This document shows positions 1-6,496 of a stretch of DNA of 6,671 bases, in pieces (position 1 is the stretch's first letter; the number at the start of each line of letters is the position of its first letter). Below the pieces are notes generated by a model. That model had not been told where the DNA came from and ran no database searches. It was given only the letters and a program-made list of their open reading frames with translations. The position numbers were made by a program, and so were the translations under genes. The DNA lies in contig JAENWH010000104.1 in assembly GCA_016650135.1 (NCBI GenBank), positions 1-6,671 on the forward strand, written 5' to 3'. Source of the DNA: Peptostreptococcaceae bacterium. GTDB lineage: Bacteria > Bacillota_A > Clostridia > Peptostreptococcales > Anaerovoracaceae.

Positions 1-1
1 C

Positions 2-988
2 TATTGGCACTTTGCAATGCTTGGAGCTTTAGTACTTAATGCGAGTGATAACATCATCTTAGCTCTTATCGCAACTGGTTTAATTGCAGTATATACAATA
101 AAGATGTCTGATTGGGCAGCTCCTGCAGTAAAAAGGGAAATGGATCTAGATGGTATTACAATTTCACCCCTCTCTTCTGTCGGATTACTCCCCTATGCTC
201 AATTTCTCGATGCAATAATTGACCGTATCCCTTTTATTAGGAAGATTAATTACAACCCTCAAAAAAGTGATAAAGAGGTAAGCATCCTAAGTGAGCCAAT
301 GGTTATTGGAGCACTCGTAGGATTACTTCTTGGCGTCCTCGCAAAGTATCCTGTAAAGGAGACTCTTGAGCTCTGTGTACACATAGCTGCTGTTATGTTC
401 ATCTTACCCCAGTGTGGTGCTCTCATAGGAAAAGGAATGGGCGACGTTTCTTCAACGCTGAGAAAAGCTGTACAAAAAAGGTTCCCTCATAAAGATAATT
501 TGCTTGTAGCACTCGACTCTGGAATTCTTATGCATAATAAATCAATATTGACTTCTGGTATTATCTTAATGCCTATTGCAATATTCTTAGCACTCATTGT
601 AAAAGGAAATAAAACGCTTCCTTTAGGAGACCTTGTTGCCTTAATATCACAAGTATCGGTAATGGTTCTCATATTTCGGGGCAATGTATTTAGAACAATT
701 CTCGCAGGTATCCCCCTCGTTATTTCCTATCTCTTAATTGCAACCCACCTTGCCCCACTTATTACGAGCTTAAGCAAAGAAGTTGGCACTGTAATGATAG
801 ACAACACACTCATCACAAGCTTAACTGATGGGGGAAATCCAATACGATTTTGGGTACTCCAGATCTTTAAGGGAAACGTTATTGCACTCTCAATTATCCC
901 ATTATTTGTCATTATGCTCTTCATTTCTCATCGTCGCTATAAACAAGAACTTTTATGCGCCAGTTCAGAGCCAAATATGGCTGGGTAA
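2..988 (+). CDS. gatC: PTS galactitol-type permease, EIIC component (5' end cut off by window)
   Basis: Membrane component of a phosphotransferase system that moves a polyol or sugar across the inner membrane while the partner EIIB phosphorylates it. The reading frame is open from base 2, giving 5 residues (YWHFA) before the first in-window ATG at 17, so the true start lies upstream. About 328 residues are visible, against roughly 450 for E. coli GatC, so roughly the first quarter is missing. Family landmarks align by memory with E. coli GatC: the YWHF...GALV opening, a P-rich loop, LDSGILMHNK, the GN-x-LP-GDL motif and RGNVFRT near the C-terminus. Many hydrophobic segments alternate with short loops. 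The EIIA and EIIB partners should lie upstream, outside the window. The gene converges on the ABC operon, so the two are transcribed independently. Family assignment is firm. Galactitol as substrate is not, because SgcC and other polyol EIICs share the fold. Confidence 0.88.
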   Translation, partial: YWHFAMLGALVLNASDNIILALIATGLIAVYTIKMSDWAAPAVKREMDLDGITISPLSSVGLLPYAQFLDAIIDRIPFIRKINYNPQKSDKEVSILSEPMVIGALVGLLLGVLAKYPVKETLELCVHIAAVMFILPQCGALIGKGMGDVSSTLRKAVQKRFPHKDNLLVALDSGILMHNKSILTSGIILMPIAIFLALIVKGNKTLPLGDLVALISQVSVMVLIFRGNVFRTILAGIPLVISYLLIATHLAPLITSLSKEVGTVMIDNTLITSLTDGGNPIRFWVLQIFKGNVIALSIIPLFVIMLFISHRRYKQELLCASSEPNMAG

Positions 989-1009
989 ACTCCCAGCCTG
1001 ACAGTTTTT
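979..1009 (+). terminator. Probable rho-independent terminator overlapping the EIIC stop codon
   Basis: A 7-bp GC-rich stem (GGCTGGG at 979-985 pairing with CCCAGCC... read as TCCCAGCC, paired bases 992-998) encloses a 6-nt loop that contains most of the TAA stop. A run of five T follows at 1005-1009. The 6-nt spacer between stem and T-run is longer than ideal, so this may be a weak terminator or a 3'-end stabilising hairpin. Confidence 0.45.
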
Positions 1010-1087
1010 CCGAGGTGCTAAGGGCTGTAATCCCCAAGCCTAGTATTTATCTCTTTCCAAACAGACAAACACCTAAAAAGCTTTAAC

Positions 1088-1127
1088 ACTTTAGTAGCTT
1101 TGATACATGTATCAAAGCTACTAAAGT
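1088..1127. terminator. Perfect 40-bp palindrome between convergent genes, possible bidirectional terminator
   Basis: Bases 1088-1107 are the exact reverse complement of 1108-1127, so the repeat is gapless with 20-bp arms and a central ACATGT. As RNA, either strand would form a long hairpin with a tight CATG-type loop. It lies in the 172-bp gap between the convergent EIIC and oxidoreductase genes, where a shared terminator is expected. The minus-strand transcript meets a short T-run (1079-1075) eight bases after the stem. The plus strand has no T-run. Function is inferred; the symmetry is directly visible. The remainder of the 989-1160 gap shows no gene. Confidence 0.5.
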
Positions 1128-1160
1128 AATGAGTACTTCCGAACGATATTTATTCAACAA

Positions 1161-2174
1161 TTACAGTGTAACTTGTTCACCTATCGTTGCCGATTTAATT
1201 TCAGCCAGTACAGTAGTAAGAGAATCTCTTGCTGACTCAGGAGTTACTACAGTTGGAACCTTACGGGTAGCAACATTATCAATGAAAGATTCTAATTCGT
1301 AATAATAGCCATCCTTAGTATCAAGAACAGGTGAGAATTTACCCTCTCCATCAACATAGACAACTAGTGCTTCTGGTTGGGATGTATCTAAGTTTATTAC
1401 ACCCTTTTCAAGTACTACAAGAGCTCTCATAGTAAGACCAAAAGAGTCACTACAGAGCCAGTTTCCAACTGATGTTACCGTCTTATCAGGATAATCATAC
1501 AGAGTCGCGATGTGCCCAAAGCCACCACCTGGAGCTTGCACGCCAGAAGATGTAACAGCTTTGGGAGTTCCAAAATAGAAATGAACAATATCAACATCGT
1601 GAATATGAAGATCAAGAGCAGCATTACCAGAAAGCTCTCCACCAAGAATCCAGTTATCTACAGTCCATGTTGGAGAAGGAGAATAGCGAGAGAATTCTGC
1701 ACTAATGACTTTCCCATACTTACCTGAATCTATCATCTCTTTTACTTTCACATACATAGGCCAAAATCGTAAACACTGACCTACTGTAAGAAGTTTACCA
1801 GCCTCTTTAGAGACTTGTATCATCTCATCAGCTTCACCTTTCTTTAATGCCATTGGTTTTTCACAGAACACATCATATCCAGCTTTCAAAGCCAAGACTG
1901 ATAATTCTTTATGAACAAAGGTGGGTACACAGAGGTCTACATAATCAAACCCTCCTTCATCAAGCATTTTCTTATAATCAGTATACATCTTGGCTTTAGA
2001 GATATCAGTACTCACTTTCCCTACTGCAATATTTCCACCACCAGACTTTGAGAGGTCTAAACTCTCTTCTCTTGAATCACACAAAGCGGTGATTTGAACA
2101 TTCTTTAAATTTCCATAAATGCTAAGGTGCATTCGACCCATAAATCCCAATCCAACGAGTGCAACACGTACCAT
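1161..2174 (-). CDS. Gfo/Idh/MocA-family NAD(P)-dependent sugar oxidoreductase
   Basis: Cytoplasmic dehydrogenase expected to oxidise a hydroxyl of a sugar or cyclitol to a ketone, or the reverse, using a nicotinamide cofactor. The 337-residue product is of usual family length. The N-terminal Rossmann fold shows GLGFMG (G8, G10, G13) and an Asp at the end of the second strand (D33 in ALCDSRE), which favours NAD over NADP. The EKP motif falls at 105-107 with the conserved Lys106. The substrate domain has GGELSGNAALDLHIHD with D188 and H192, the same four-residue spacing as the catalytic Asp/His of inositol dehydrogenase. I chose the ATG at 2174 over 2180 because the ribosome site AGGGAGGA (2188-2181) abuts the first ATG but stands 6-7 bases from the second, and MVRVALVGLGFMG is a typical family start. 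It is last in the operon, 15 bp after the isomerase, so probably translationally coupled. The exact substrate is unknown; IolG- and DgpA-like roles are alternatives. Confidence 0.9.
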   Translation of the reverse strand: MVRVALVGLGFMGRMHLSIYGNLKNVQITALCDSREESLDLSKSGGGNIAVGKVSTDISKAKMYTDYKKMLDEGGFDYVDLCVPTFVHKELSVLALKAGYDVFCEKPMALKKGEADEMIQVSKEAGKLLTVGQCLRFWPMYVKVKEMIDSGKYGKVISAEFSRYSPSPTWTVDNWILGGELSGNAALDLHIHDVDIVHFYFGTPKAVTSSGVQAPGGGFGHIATLYDYPDKTVTSVGNWLCSDSFGLTMRALVVLEKGVINLDTSQPEALVVYVDGEGKFSPVLDTKDGYYYELESFIDNVATRKVPTVVTPESARDSLTTVLAEIKSATIGEQVTL

Positions 2175-2180
2175 AATCAT

Positions 2181-2188
2181 TCCTCCCT
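2181..2188 (-). promoter_or_regulatory. Shine-Dalgarno site that decides the oxidoreductase start
   Basis: Minus strand reads AGGGAGGA here, immediately before an ATG at 2180 and a second in-frame ATG at 2174. Spacing fits only the second ATG, so translation most likely begins at 2174. The site lies in the few bases between the isomerase stop codon (2192-2190) and the oxidoreductase. Confidence 0.7.
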
Positions 2189-2189
2189 T

Positions 2190-3032
2190 TTACATCTTTT
2201 CAATAATTTTTAATGAAGCCGCAGCTTTCTCAGCTGCTCCTAAGGTACCAGGTACATATTCAGCTGTAAAAGTTCCATTGTACCCAACATCTTTAAACGC
2301 TTGCATCACTGCCGGGAAATTTACATCCCCAGCTAACAGATCAACAAACCCATGGAGATTCCCTACATCAACTCTAAAATCCTTTAGATGAACAGCAAGG
2401 ATTCGTTTACCAAGAATATGTATCCAATGTTCAGGGTGACCATAGAGCATCACATTGCCTACATCAAAATATGATCCAACATATTCACTGTTAAAGGAGT
2501 CTATGAATTCAGCCATTTCAACAGGGCTTAGTAAAAATCTATTCCATACATTCTCAATTCCAATCTTTACATTCAATTCTTTTGCCAATGGCAAGACAGC
2601 ACTAAGCGACTCTGTTGCCCACCTCTGTACTTTATCATAAGGCTGAGGGGCAAACCCAGGTACAAAACAAGCAGAGACCATACCAGGAAGATAAAGAATA
2701 GTAGAACATCCAAGCCATGAAGCAATCTGTAATTGCTTTTTGGAATTTTCTACAGCTTTTGCCCTTACAGCAGGATCTGGACTTGTTGGAGAGTCTCCCC
2801 AAGCAAGACCTGCAGCAAGTGTTTTTAATGTAATGTTTCTTTTATCTGCTTCTTTTCGTAACGCTTTAGCCTCTATTTGGGTAGTATTTGGAGTTACTGC
2901 ACCAGCACCATCTACAGTGAATTCAACAGCATCGTACCCCAATTCTACAGCCCTTTCGAGCACTTCGACTCCTGTTAATAAAGAGCCATCCTTTTTAGCT
3001 GGAAAAGCCCAGTAGTTAATTCCTTTAATCAT
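2190..3032 (-). CDS. Sugar phosphate isomerase/epimerase-like TIM-barrel protein (xylose isomerase-like / AP endonuclease 2 family)
   Basis: Metal-dependent TIM-barrel enzyme of 280 residues, the family's usual size, expected to isomerise, epimerise or eliminate on a keto sugar. Four likely metal ligands lie at the expected strand ends: E160 (KIGIENVWNRF), D190 (GSYFDVGNVMLYGHP), H215 (AVHLKDFR) and E258 (FTAEYVPG). The DVGN...YGHPEHWI segment is typical of the broad subgroup that includes hexulose-phosphate isomerases, L-xylulose-5-phosphate 3-epimerase and IolE/IolI-like proteins. The start is supported by AGGAG nine bases upstream. It follows the permeases after a 157-bp gap with a stem-loop and precedes the oxidoreductase by 15 bp, so the two enzymes are probably made together and act on the same imported sugar. 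Superfamily placement is firm, but reaction and substrate are not determined. Some relatives are lyases on 3-keto-glycosides rather than isomerases. Confidence 0.87.
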   Translation of the reverse strand: MIKGINYWAFPAKKDGSLLTGVEVLERAVELGYDAVEFTVDGAGAVTPNTTQIEAKALRKEADKRNITLKTLAAGLAWGDSPTSPDPAVRAKAVENSKKQLQIASWLGCSTILYLPGMVSACFVPGFAPQPYDKVQRWATESLSAVLPLAKELNVKIGIENVWNRFLLSPVEMAEFIDSFNSEYVGSYFDVGNVMLYGHPEHWIHILGKRILAVHLKDFRVDVGNLHGFVDLLAGDVNFPAVMQAFKDVGYNGTFTAEYVPGTLGAAEKAAASLKIIEKM

Positions 3033-3085
3033 CCTTACACACTCCTGATATTGTATCTATCCAAAAAAAATCATTGTGATATATC

Positions 3086-3114
3086 AAGATACGTGAGATT
3101 TTCTCACGTATCTT
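3086..3114 (-). other. Intercistronic stem-loop between permease and isomerase genes
   Basis: A perfect 13-bp inverted repeat (3086-3098 with 3102-3114; core TACGTGAGA) has a 3-nt loop. In the minus-strand transcript it is followed about 15 bases later by eight T residues (3070-3063). That spacing is too long for a standard terminator, so a partial terminator or an mRNA-stabilising hairpin at the 3' end of the permease segment is more likely. It lies in the 157-bp gap 3033-3189, which shows no gene. Confidence 0.6.
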
Positions 3115-3189
3115 TCATCTCTTAATTCTTTTGTTCTTTATGTTTTTCTCATTTCCTTTTTCTTATATTCACTTCTAGCATTCTTTTCC

Positions 3190-4029
3190 TTACCCCTTAA
3201 CAGCTCCACCAGCAAGTCCAGCGACCAGTTGTTTCTCAATTAAGAAAAAGAGTATTAATACTGGAATTAGTGCTAAGAAGGTCGCAACGTTGAGCATTTC
3301 CCATTGAGTAGACCAACGACCTACAAATTGATAAATACCTAATGTGAGTGGCATTTTCTTTTGTGCGTTAATAAATGAGAGAGGGAATAGAAAGTCGTTC
3401 CATGCTTGAATGAATGTGTAGATCATTGCTGTTACTAAGCCGGGTGCTGCAATGGGGATCATGATACGTATCAGGGTCCCAATTCTATTACACCCATCAA
3501 TTCGAGCAGCATCTTCTATCTCTCTTGGAATAGAAGAGAAGTAGCCAAACATCAGCCATGTGGTAAAAGATAACGTAATTACTGTATTCGCTAATACAAG
3601 TCCAAAAAGCGAATCAAGTAAATGTAATTTCACGAAGATCTTAAACAGAGAAATAATAATAATAACGGGACTAAACATCTGCATAGCTAACAGGGTATAG
3701 AGAACAACAGATCGCCCTTGGAATCTAAATCGAGCTATTGCATATGAAGCAGGAATGATAATTAAGGTATTCAAAAGAGTAGTACCGAGACCTATAATAA
3801 TACTATTCTTGAAATATCCCAATAAATTATATTCAGTCCATACCTTGACGAAGTTGTTAAATTGAAACTCTTTAGGAATCCAATAAGGAGGTTTTTGGTA
3901 CACCTCTGCACTTGATTTAAACATTGTTGAAAGCATCACAAAGAATGGAAACAACATAAACATCAGTAACACTAAAGTGAAAATCACCACTGGTATCTTA
4001 TATCTATTTCGATAGGTTAATTTTTTCAT
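3190..4029 (-). CDS. ABC sugar transporter permease, MalG/UgpE type (CUT1 family)
   Basis: Second inner-membrane half of a carbohydrate uptake transporter; it pairs with the upstream permease to form the channel. The 279-residue protein has a short cytoplasmic N-terminus (KKLTYRNRYK) and about six membrane segments, near 11-33, 76-97, 108-130, 140-163, 190-213 and 247-266. The EAA coupling loop that docks the ATPase is clear: SIPREIEDAARIDGCNRIGT, from about 166, then IMIPIAAPG. It ends in GLAGGAVKG, the usual tail of this family. The ATG overlaps the preceding permease stop (ATGA, 4029-4026), and its ribosome site GGAGGAG lies inside the upstream gene's last codons, so coupling is expected. 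Family and role are firm; the sugar carried is not evident. Confidence 0.93.
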   Translation of the reverse strand: MKKLTYRNRYKIPVVIFTLVLLMFMLFPFFVMLSTMFKSSAEVYQKPPYWIPKEFQFNNFVKVWTEYNLLGYFKNSIIIGLGTTLLNTLIIIPASYAIARFRFQGRSVVLYTLLAMQMFSPVIIIISLFKIFVKLHLLDSLFGLVLANTVITLSFTTWLMFGYFSSIPREIEDAARIDGCNRIGTLIRIMIPIAAPGLVTAMIYTFIQAWNDFLFPLSFINAQKKMPLTLGIYQFVGRWSTQWEMLNVATFLALIPVLILFFLIEKQLVAGLAGGAVKG

Positions 4030-4928
4030 AAATTATCGTCTCCTCCTTTGAAGTAGACTCGAGCATATATGACACTAAGAACCATTAAAATAAAGAATGT
4101 CACAACAGCCATTACTGCTGAATCACTAAAGTGTAGCCACTCAAATCCATTCTTATAAATAGAGGTTATAAGGATATCTGTCGCTCCAGCTGGACCTCCT
4201 CGTGTAAGGATATAAATCGTATTAAAGTCGTTAAATGTCCACAAAGAGGAAAGGAGAGTTGCAATAAAGATAATTTGCTTAATTGAAGGAATAGTAATAT
4301 ATCTAAACTTACCAAAAGAGTTTACCCCATCAATTTCTGCAGATTCATACAACTCTTTCGGAACAGATTGCATCCCCGCTAAAAATACCAATGCCATAAA
4401 TGGTACCCCAATCCAAATATCGACCCACATACAGGAAATGAAAGACCATATAGGGGTTCCTAACCACACTGGTGGGTTTTGGGTAATACTCAGAGCTTTG
4501 AGAGTATGGTTAAGAAGACCAAACTCATGATCAAACACCCACTTCCATAGCATTGCACTAATAGGAACAGATGAAGCCCAAGGAATAATAAAAAACATTC
4601 GAGCAAATTTACGCCCTCTAAACTCTACGTTCAAACACAAAGCAATGACCATGCCTAATACAGTTTTAGAAAAGACACCTAATATGGTCCAAATCAATGA
4701 ACGTGCGGTTACTTCCCAAAACACTTTTTCCTTCAATAATCGAATAAAATTATCAAACCATATGAAATTTTGTAAGATACCCAACTTATTAGTTTTAGAC
4801 AGAGACATCAACATTACGTAGATAATGGGATATATCATAAATACGGCAATAAACAGAGCCGCAGGAGTAAGCAACGCATATGCTAAAGCAGTTTCTCCAT
4901 TATGCCGTTTCGCTGAAAGTGATTTCAT
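4026..4928 (-). CDS. ABC sugar transporter permease, MalF/UgpA type (CUT1 family)
   Basis: First inner-membrane half of the carbohydrate ABC transporter. The 300-residue product has about six membrane segments, near 14-42, 75-100, 110-131, 160-187, 217-240 and 267-292. It carries the EAA loop: VPKELYESAEIDGVNSFGKF followed by ITIPSI, with the conserved Gly at 201. LTRGGPAGATDILITSIY after the fifth segment is characteristic of MalF/UgpA proteins. It lacks the long periplasmic insert of enterobacterial MalF, as is normal for UgpA-like members. The start has a strong site, GAGGAAGG, six bases before the ATG. It follows the binding-protein gene after a 90-bp gap with a GC-rich stem-loop and overlaps the next permease by four bases. 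Confidence 0.93.
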   Translation of the reverse strand: MKSLSAKRHNGETALAYALLTPAALFIAVFMIYPIIYVMLMSLSKTNKLGILQNFIWFDNFIRLLKEKVFWEVTARSLIWTILGVFSKTVLGMVIALCLNVEFRGRKFARMFFIIPWASSVPISAMLWKWVFDHEFGLLNHTLKALSITQNPPVWLGTPIWSFISCMWVDIWIGVPFMALVFLAGMQSVPKELYESAEIDGVNSFGKFRYITIPSIKQIIFIATLLSSLWTFNDFNTIYILTRGGPAGATDILITSIYKNGFEWLHFSDSAVMAVVTFFILMVLSVIYARVYFKGGDDNL

Positions 4929-4974
4929 GTACAGCCTTCCTCATTAAAAAAATAATGTTACTATAAACTAACCA

Positions 4975-4999
4975 CCGCCTAGCCAAAAGGCCTAGGCGG
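4975..4999 (-). other. GC-rich stem-loop between binding-protein and permease genes
   Basis: CCGCCTAG (4975-4982) pairs with CTAGGCGG (4992-4999). Two further C-G pairs past a bulge close a 4-nt loop. It is the most GC-rich element in an otherwise AT-rich gap. No T-run follows directly; the nearest (4952-4946) is over 20 bases away. Its place just after the binding-protein gene matches hairpins that, in other operons such as malE-malF, protect the upstream message and allow an excess of binding protein over permease. Function is inferred from position. Confidence 0.65.
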
Positions 5000-5018
5000 A
5001 TAGAGAAAATCAAAAATT

Positions 5019-6260
5019 TTAGTACTGAGCCTTAATTTGATCAACTAATCCAGCGGCTTCATCAAGCGCAGCCTTTGGAGTTTTTTGTCCAAGGAATGCC
5101 ATTGAAACTGCATCCCAGATTACGTCAGTCATTTCAGCAAACCCTTCAACTAATGGCCATGGTTTTGCATTGCCAGCAGCTATATTAAGAGCTTGATACA
5201 AAGGTGATTGGAACTGAGGAAGTTTAGCTGCAGAAATTGTTACAGGTGGGAATCCGATCAATTCGTCAAATTCTGATTTCCATTTATCACGGTAGAAGAA
5301 ATCAAGGAATAATCCAGCTTCTTTCTTATTCTTTGCGTCTTTAAAGATAGAAATAGAATCTGTAATTACTAATGGAGTAGACTTAACTCCTGCAAATCCT
5401 GGAATTTGTGCATATGTAACATCAAACTTTGCGCCAGCTTGTGTAAGTGCTGATTCAACCCATGCACCAATCATTACATACGCTGCTTCACCTGAGTAGA
5501 AAACAGGGTGAGATTCCATTCTTGTTTGTGATAAATAGCCATCTGGGACTGTTTTATCTTTTGCAAGTTGCACCATAAATTCAAGAGCTTTTACACCAGC
5601 TGGGGAGTTAATGACACATTTGCCATAACTGCCATCAGCATTAGTTTCAAAGATATCTCCACCTGCAGCGTAGAGATAATAACCAAAGTCTGTAAGTTCA
5701 GTATGTTTCTTACCAGGCATGATTATCCCGTATTTTCCGGTACGTTGTTTTACATTTTTAGCTTCTTGTCTCATCTCTTCCATTGTTGCGGGCACTTTTT
5801 TAGTAAGATCATTATTAATGGTTAAGATTCTTGCGCCTGCTGCAACGGGGATACCCAATAATTTACCATCAATGTAAGCTTCCTTGGTACCTTCAAAGAT
5901 ATTATCCAATGTTGCTTTACTGACATATTTGTCAACAGGTTCGATTGCATCAAGAGAGAGGAGTTCAAGAGCCCAACGAGTACCAATTACTGACAACTCA
6001 GGAGCATTTCCTCCAGCGAGGGATGTGGTGAGTTTATCATACAAATTGTCCCAGGGGACTGGCACGATGTCGAGTTCAATGTTTGGATATTCGGCCATAA
6101 ATGCATCTTGCAATCTTATTCGGTAATCTTCTGTCAACCCATCATACAAAGCCCAAAATACGGTCACTTTTGGTTTCGCTGTCTCTTTTTGACCAGCTGC
6201 AAAAGTTACCGACGTTGTCACTAGTAGCATTATTGCCACTACCAAAAGAACCTTTTTCAT
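5019..6260 (-). CDS. ABC transporter sugar-binding protein, periplasmic (UgpB/MalE-like, family 1)
   Basis: Captures the substrate outside the inner membrane and delivers it to the two permeases. The 413-residue precursor starts with a signal peptide (KK, a hydrophobic stretch from about 4 to 20, then TFAAGQKE), with probable cleavage after A21 or A22. There is no lipobox cysteine, so a soluble periplasmic protein in a diderm is expected. The mature part follows the family-1 pattern: VTVFWALYDG strand, EYPNIELDIVPVPWDNLYDKL, a GGNAPELSV segment, DGKLLGIPVA, GYYLYAAGGDIF and FYSGEAAYVMIGAWVES. Aromatic residues such as W36, W70, W96, W267 and W368 are candidate sugar-stacking contacts, not proven ones. 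The ribosome site AAGGAGG is six bases before the ATG. It is the first gene of the operon, directly behind the promoter at 6339-6367. Family is firm, substrate unknown. Confidence 0.93.
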   Translation of the reverse strand: MKKVLLVVAIMLLVTTSVTFAAGQKETAKPKVTVFWALYDGLTEDYRIRLQDAFMAEYPNIELDIVPVPWDNLYDKLTTSLAGGNAPELSVIGTRWALELLSLDAIEPVDKYVSKATLDNIFEGTKEAYIDGKLLGIPVAAGARILTINNDLTKKVPATMEEMRQEAKNVKQRTGKYGIIMPGKKHTELTDFGYYLYAAGGDIFETNADGSYGKCVINSPAGVKALEFMVQLAKDKTVPDGYLSQTRMESHPVFYSGEAAYVMIGAWVESALTQAGAKFDVTYAQIPGFAGVKSTPLVITDSISIFKDAKNKKEAGLFLDFFYRDKWKSEFDELIGFPPVTISAAKLPQFQSPLYQALNIAAGNAKPWPLVEGFAEMTDVIWDAVSMAFLGQKTPKAALDEAAGLVDQIKAQY

Positions 6261-6290
6261 AGAAATCCTCCTTGTTTGTTACAACAGAAC

Positions 6291-6317
6291 TTATGATTTA
6301 CTTAGTATTAATCATAA
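6291..6317. promoter_or_regulatory. Inverted repeat in the operon leader
   Basis: TTATGATT (6291-6298) and AATCATAA (6310-6317) form 8-bp perfect arms around an 11-nt centre. It lies between the predicted transcription start and the ribosome site of the binding-protein gene, about 23 bp from the centre of the neighbouring inverted repeat. It could be a second operator half or an RNA hairpin. AT-rich DNA makes chance pairing more likely. Confidence 0.35.
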
Positions 6318-6318
6318 C

Positions 6319-6336
6319 TACTGTACTTCTACAGTA
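6319..6336. promoter_or_regulatory. Operator-like inverted repeat at the operon start site
   Basis: TACTGTA (6319-6325) and TACAGTA (6330-6336) are perfect inverted repeats separated by four bases. The repeat begins two bases past the predicted -10 of the minus-strand promoter and covers the expected transcription start, the classic position for a repressor. No regulator is encoded in the window, so the binding family is unknown. The dyad is seen directly; the operator role is inference. Confidence 0.5.
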
Positions 6337-6338
6337 TT

Positions 6339-6367
6339 ATTTTATTTCACCCTCTTCCAGAAGTCAA
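6339..6367 (-). promoter_or_regulatory. Predicted sigma70 promoter of the ABC/enzyme operon
   Basis: On the minus strand TTGACT (6367-6362) and TAAAAT (6344-6339) are separated by 17 bases; each box has one mismatch from consensus. The predicted start near 6332 leaves a leader of about 70 bases before the binding-protein ATG. No equally good promoter was found in the operon's internal gaps, so this probably drives all five genes. Confidence 0.65.
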
Positions 6368-6396
6368 GAATTATCTTTAAAAACTTAAAATAGGAC

Positions 6397-6426
6397 TTGA
6401 CAGCATTAAATAGGTCAGTCTATGAT
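6397..6426 (+). promoter_or_regulatory. Predicted sigma70 promoter of the divergent gene
   Basis: A perfect TTGACA (6397-6402) stands 18 bases from TATGAT (6421-6426), one mismatch from consensus. The predicted start near 6433 gives a leader of about 64 bases before the ATG at 6497. The -35 boxes of this and the opposing promoter are 29 bp apart with AT-rich DNA between, so one bound factor could affect both. Confidence 0.65.
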
Positions 6427-6496
6427 AAAATCAAAATCTATTATGTAATGTAGTATTATACATGAAGTGCAAGAAAGGTAAAATTAAGGGTGGGGT

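Noticed and set aside
487..924. Two 65-codon open frames on the minus strand inside the EIIC gene
   Set aside because: They lie fully opposite a clearly conserved membrane protein gene, have no family features, and are best explained as chance openings.
989..1087. Search for a tRNA or small RNA in the convergent gap, prompted by short GGG/CCC pairings
   Set aside because: Pairings are only 3-5 bp, mutually exclusive, and do not form a cloverleaf or a known fold.
2119..2391. A 90-codon plus-strand open frame across the isomerase/oxidoreductase junction
   Set aside because: It covers conserved parts of two recognised genes on the other strand and has no recognisable domain.
1161..3032. Naming the enzymes iolG and iolE/iolI
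   Set aside because: Family-level motifs match, but no other inositol genes are present, and substrate-specific residues cannot be judged by eye, so gene symbols were left blank.
3045..3090. Possible internal promoter (TACAAT as -10) before the isomerase gene
   Set aside because: No acceptable -35 hexamer stands 16-18 bases upstream; the best is CACAAT. It is too weak to list as a promoter.
5568..6126. Plus-strand open frames of 80-85 codons within the binding-protein gene
   Set aside because: Antisense to a well-supported gene, with low-complexity translations and no recognisable family.
6319..6336. Resemblance of the dyad to an E. coli-type LexA (SOS) box
   Set aside because: The CTG and CAG cores are separated by 8 bases rather than the 10 of the enterobacterial box, and a sugar operon is an unlikely SOS target. 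A different repressor is more plausible.
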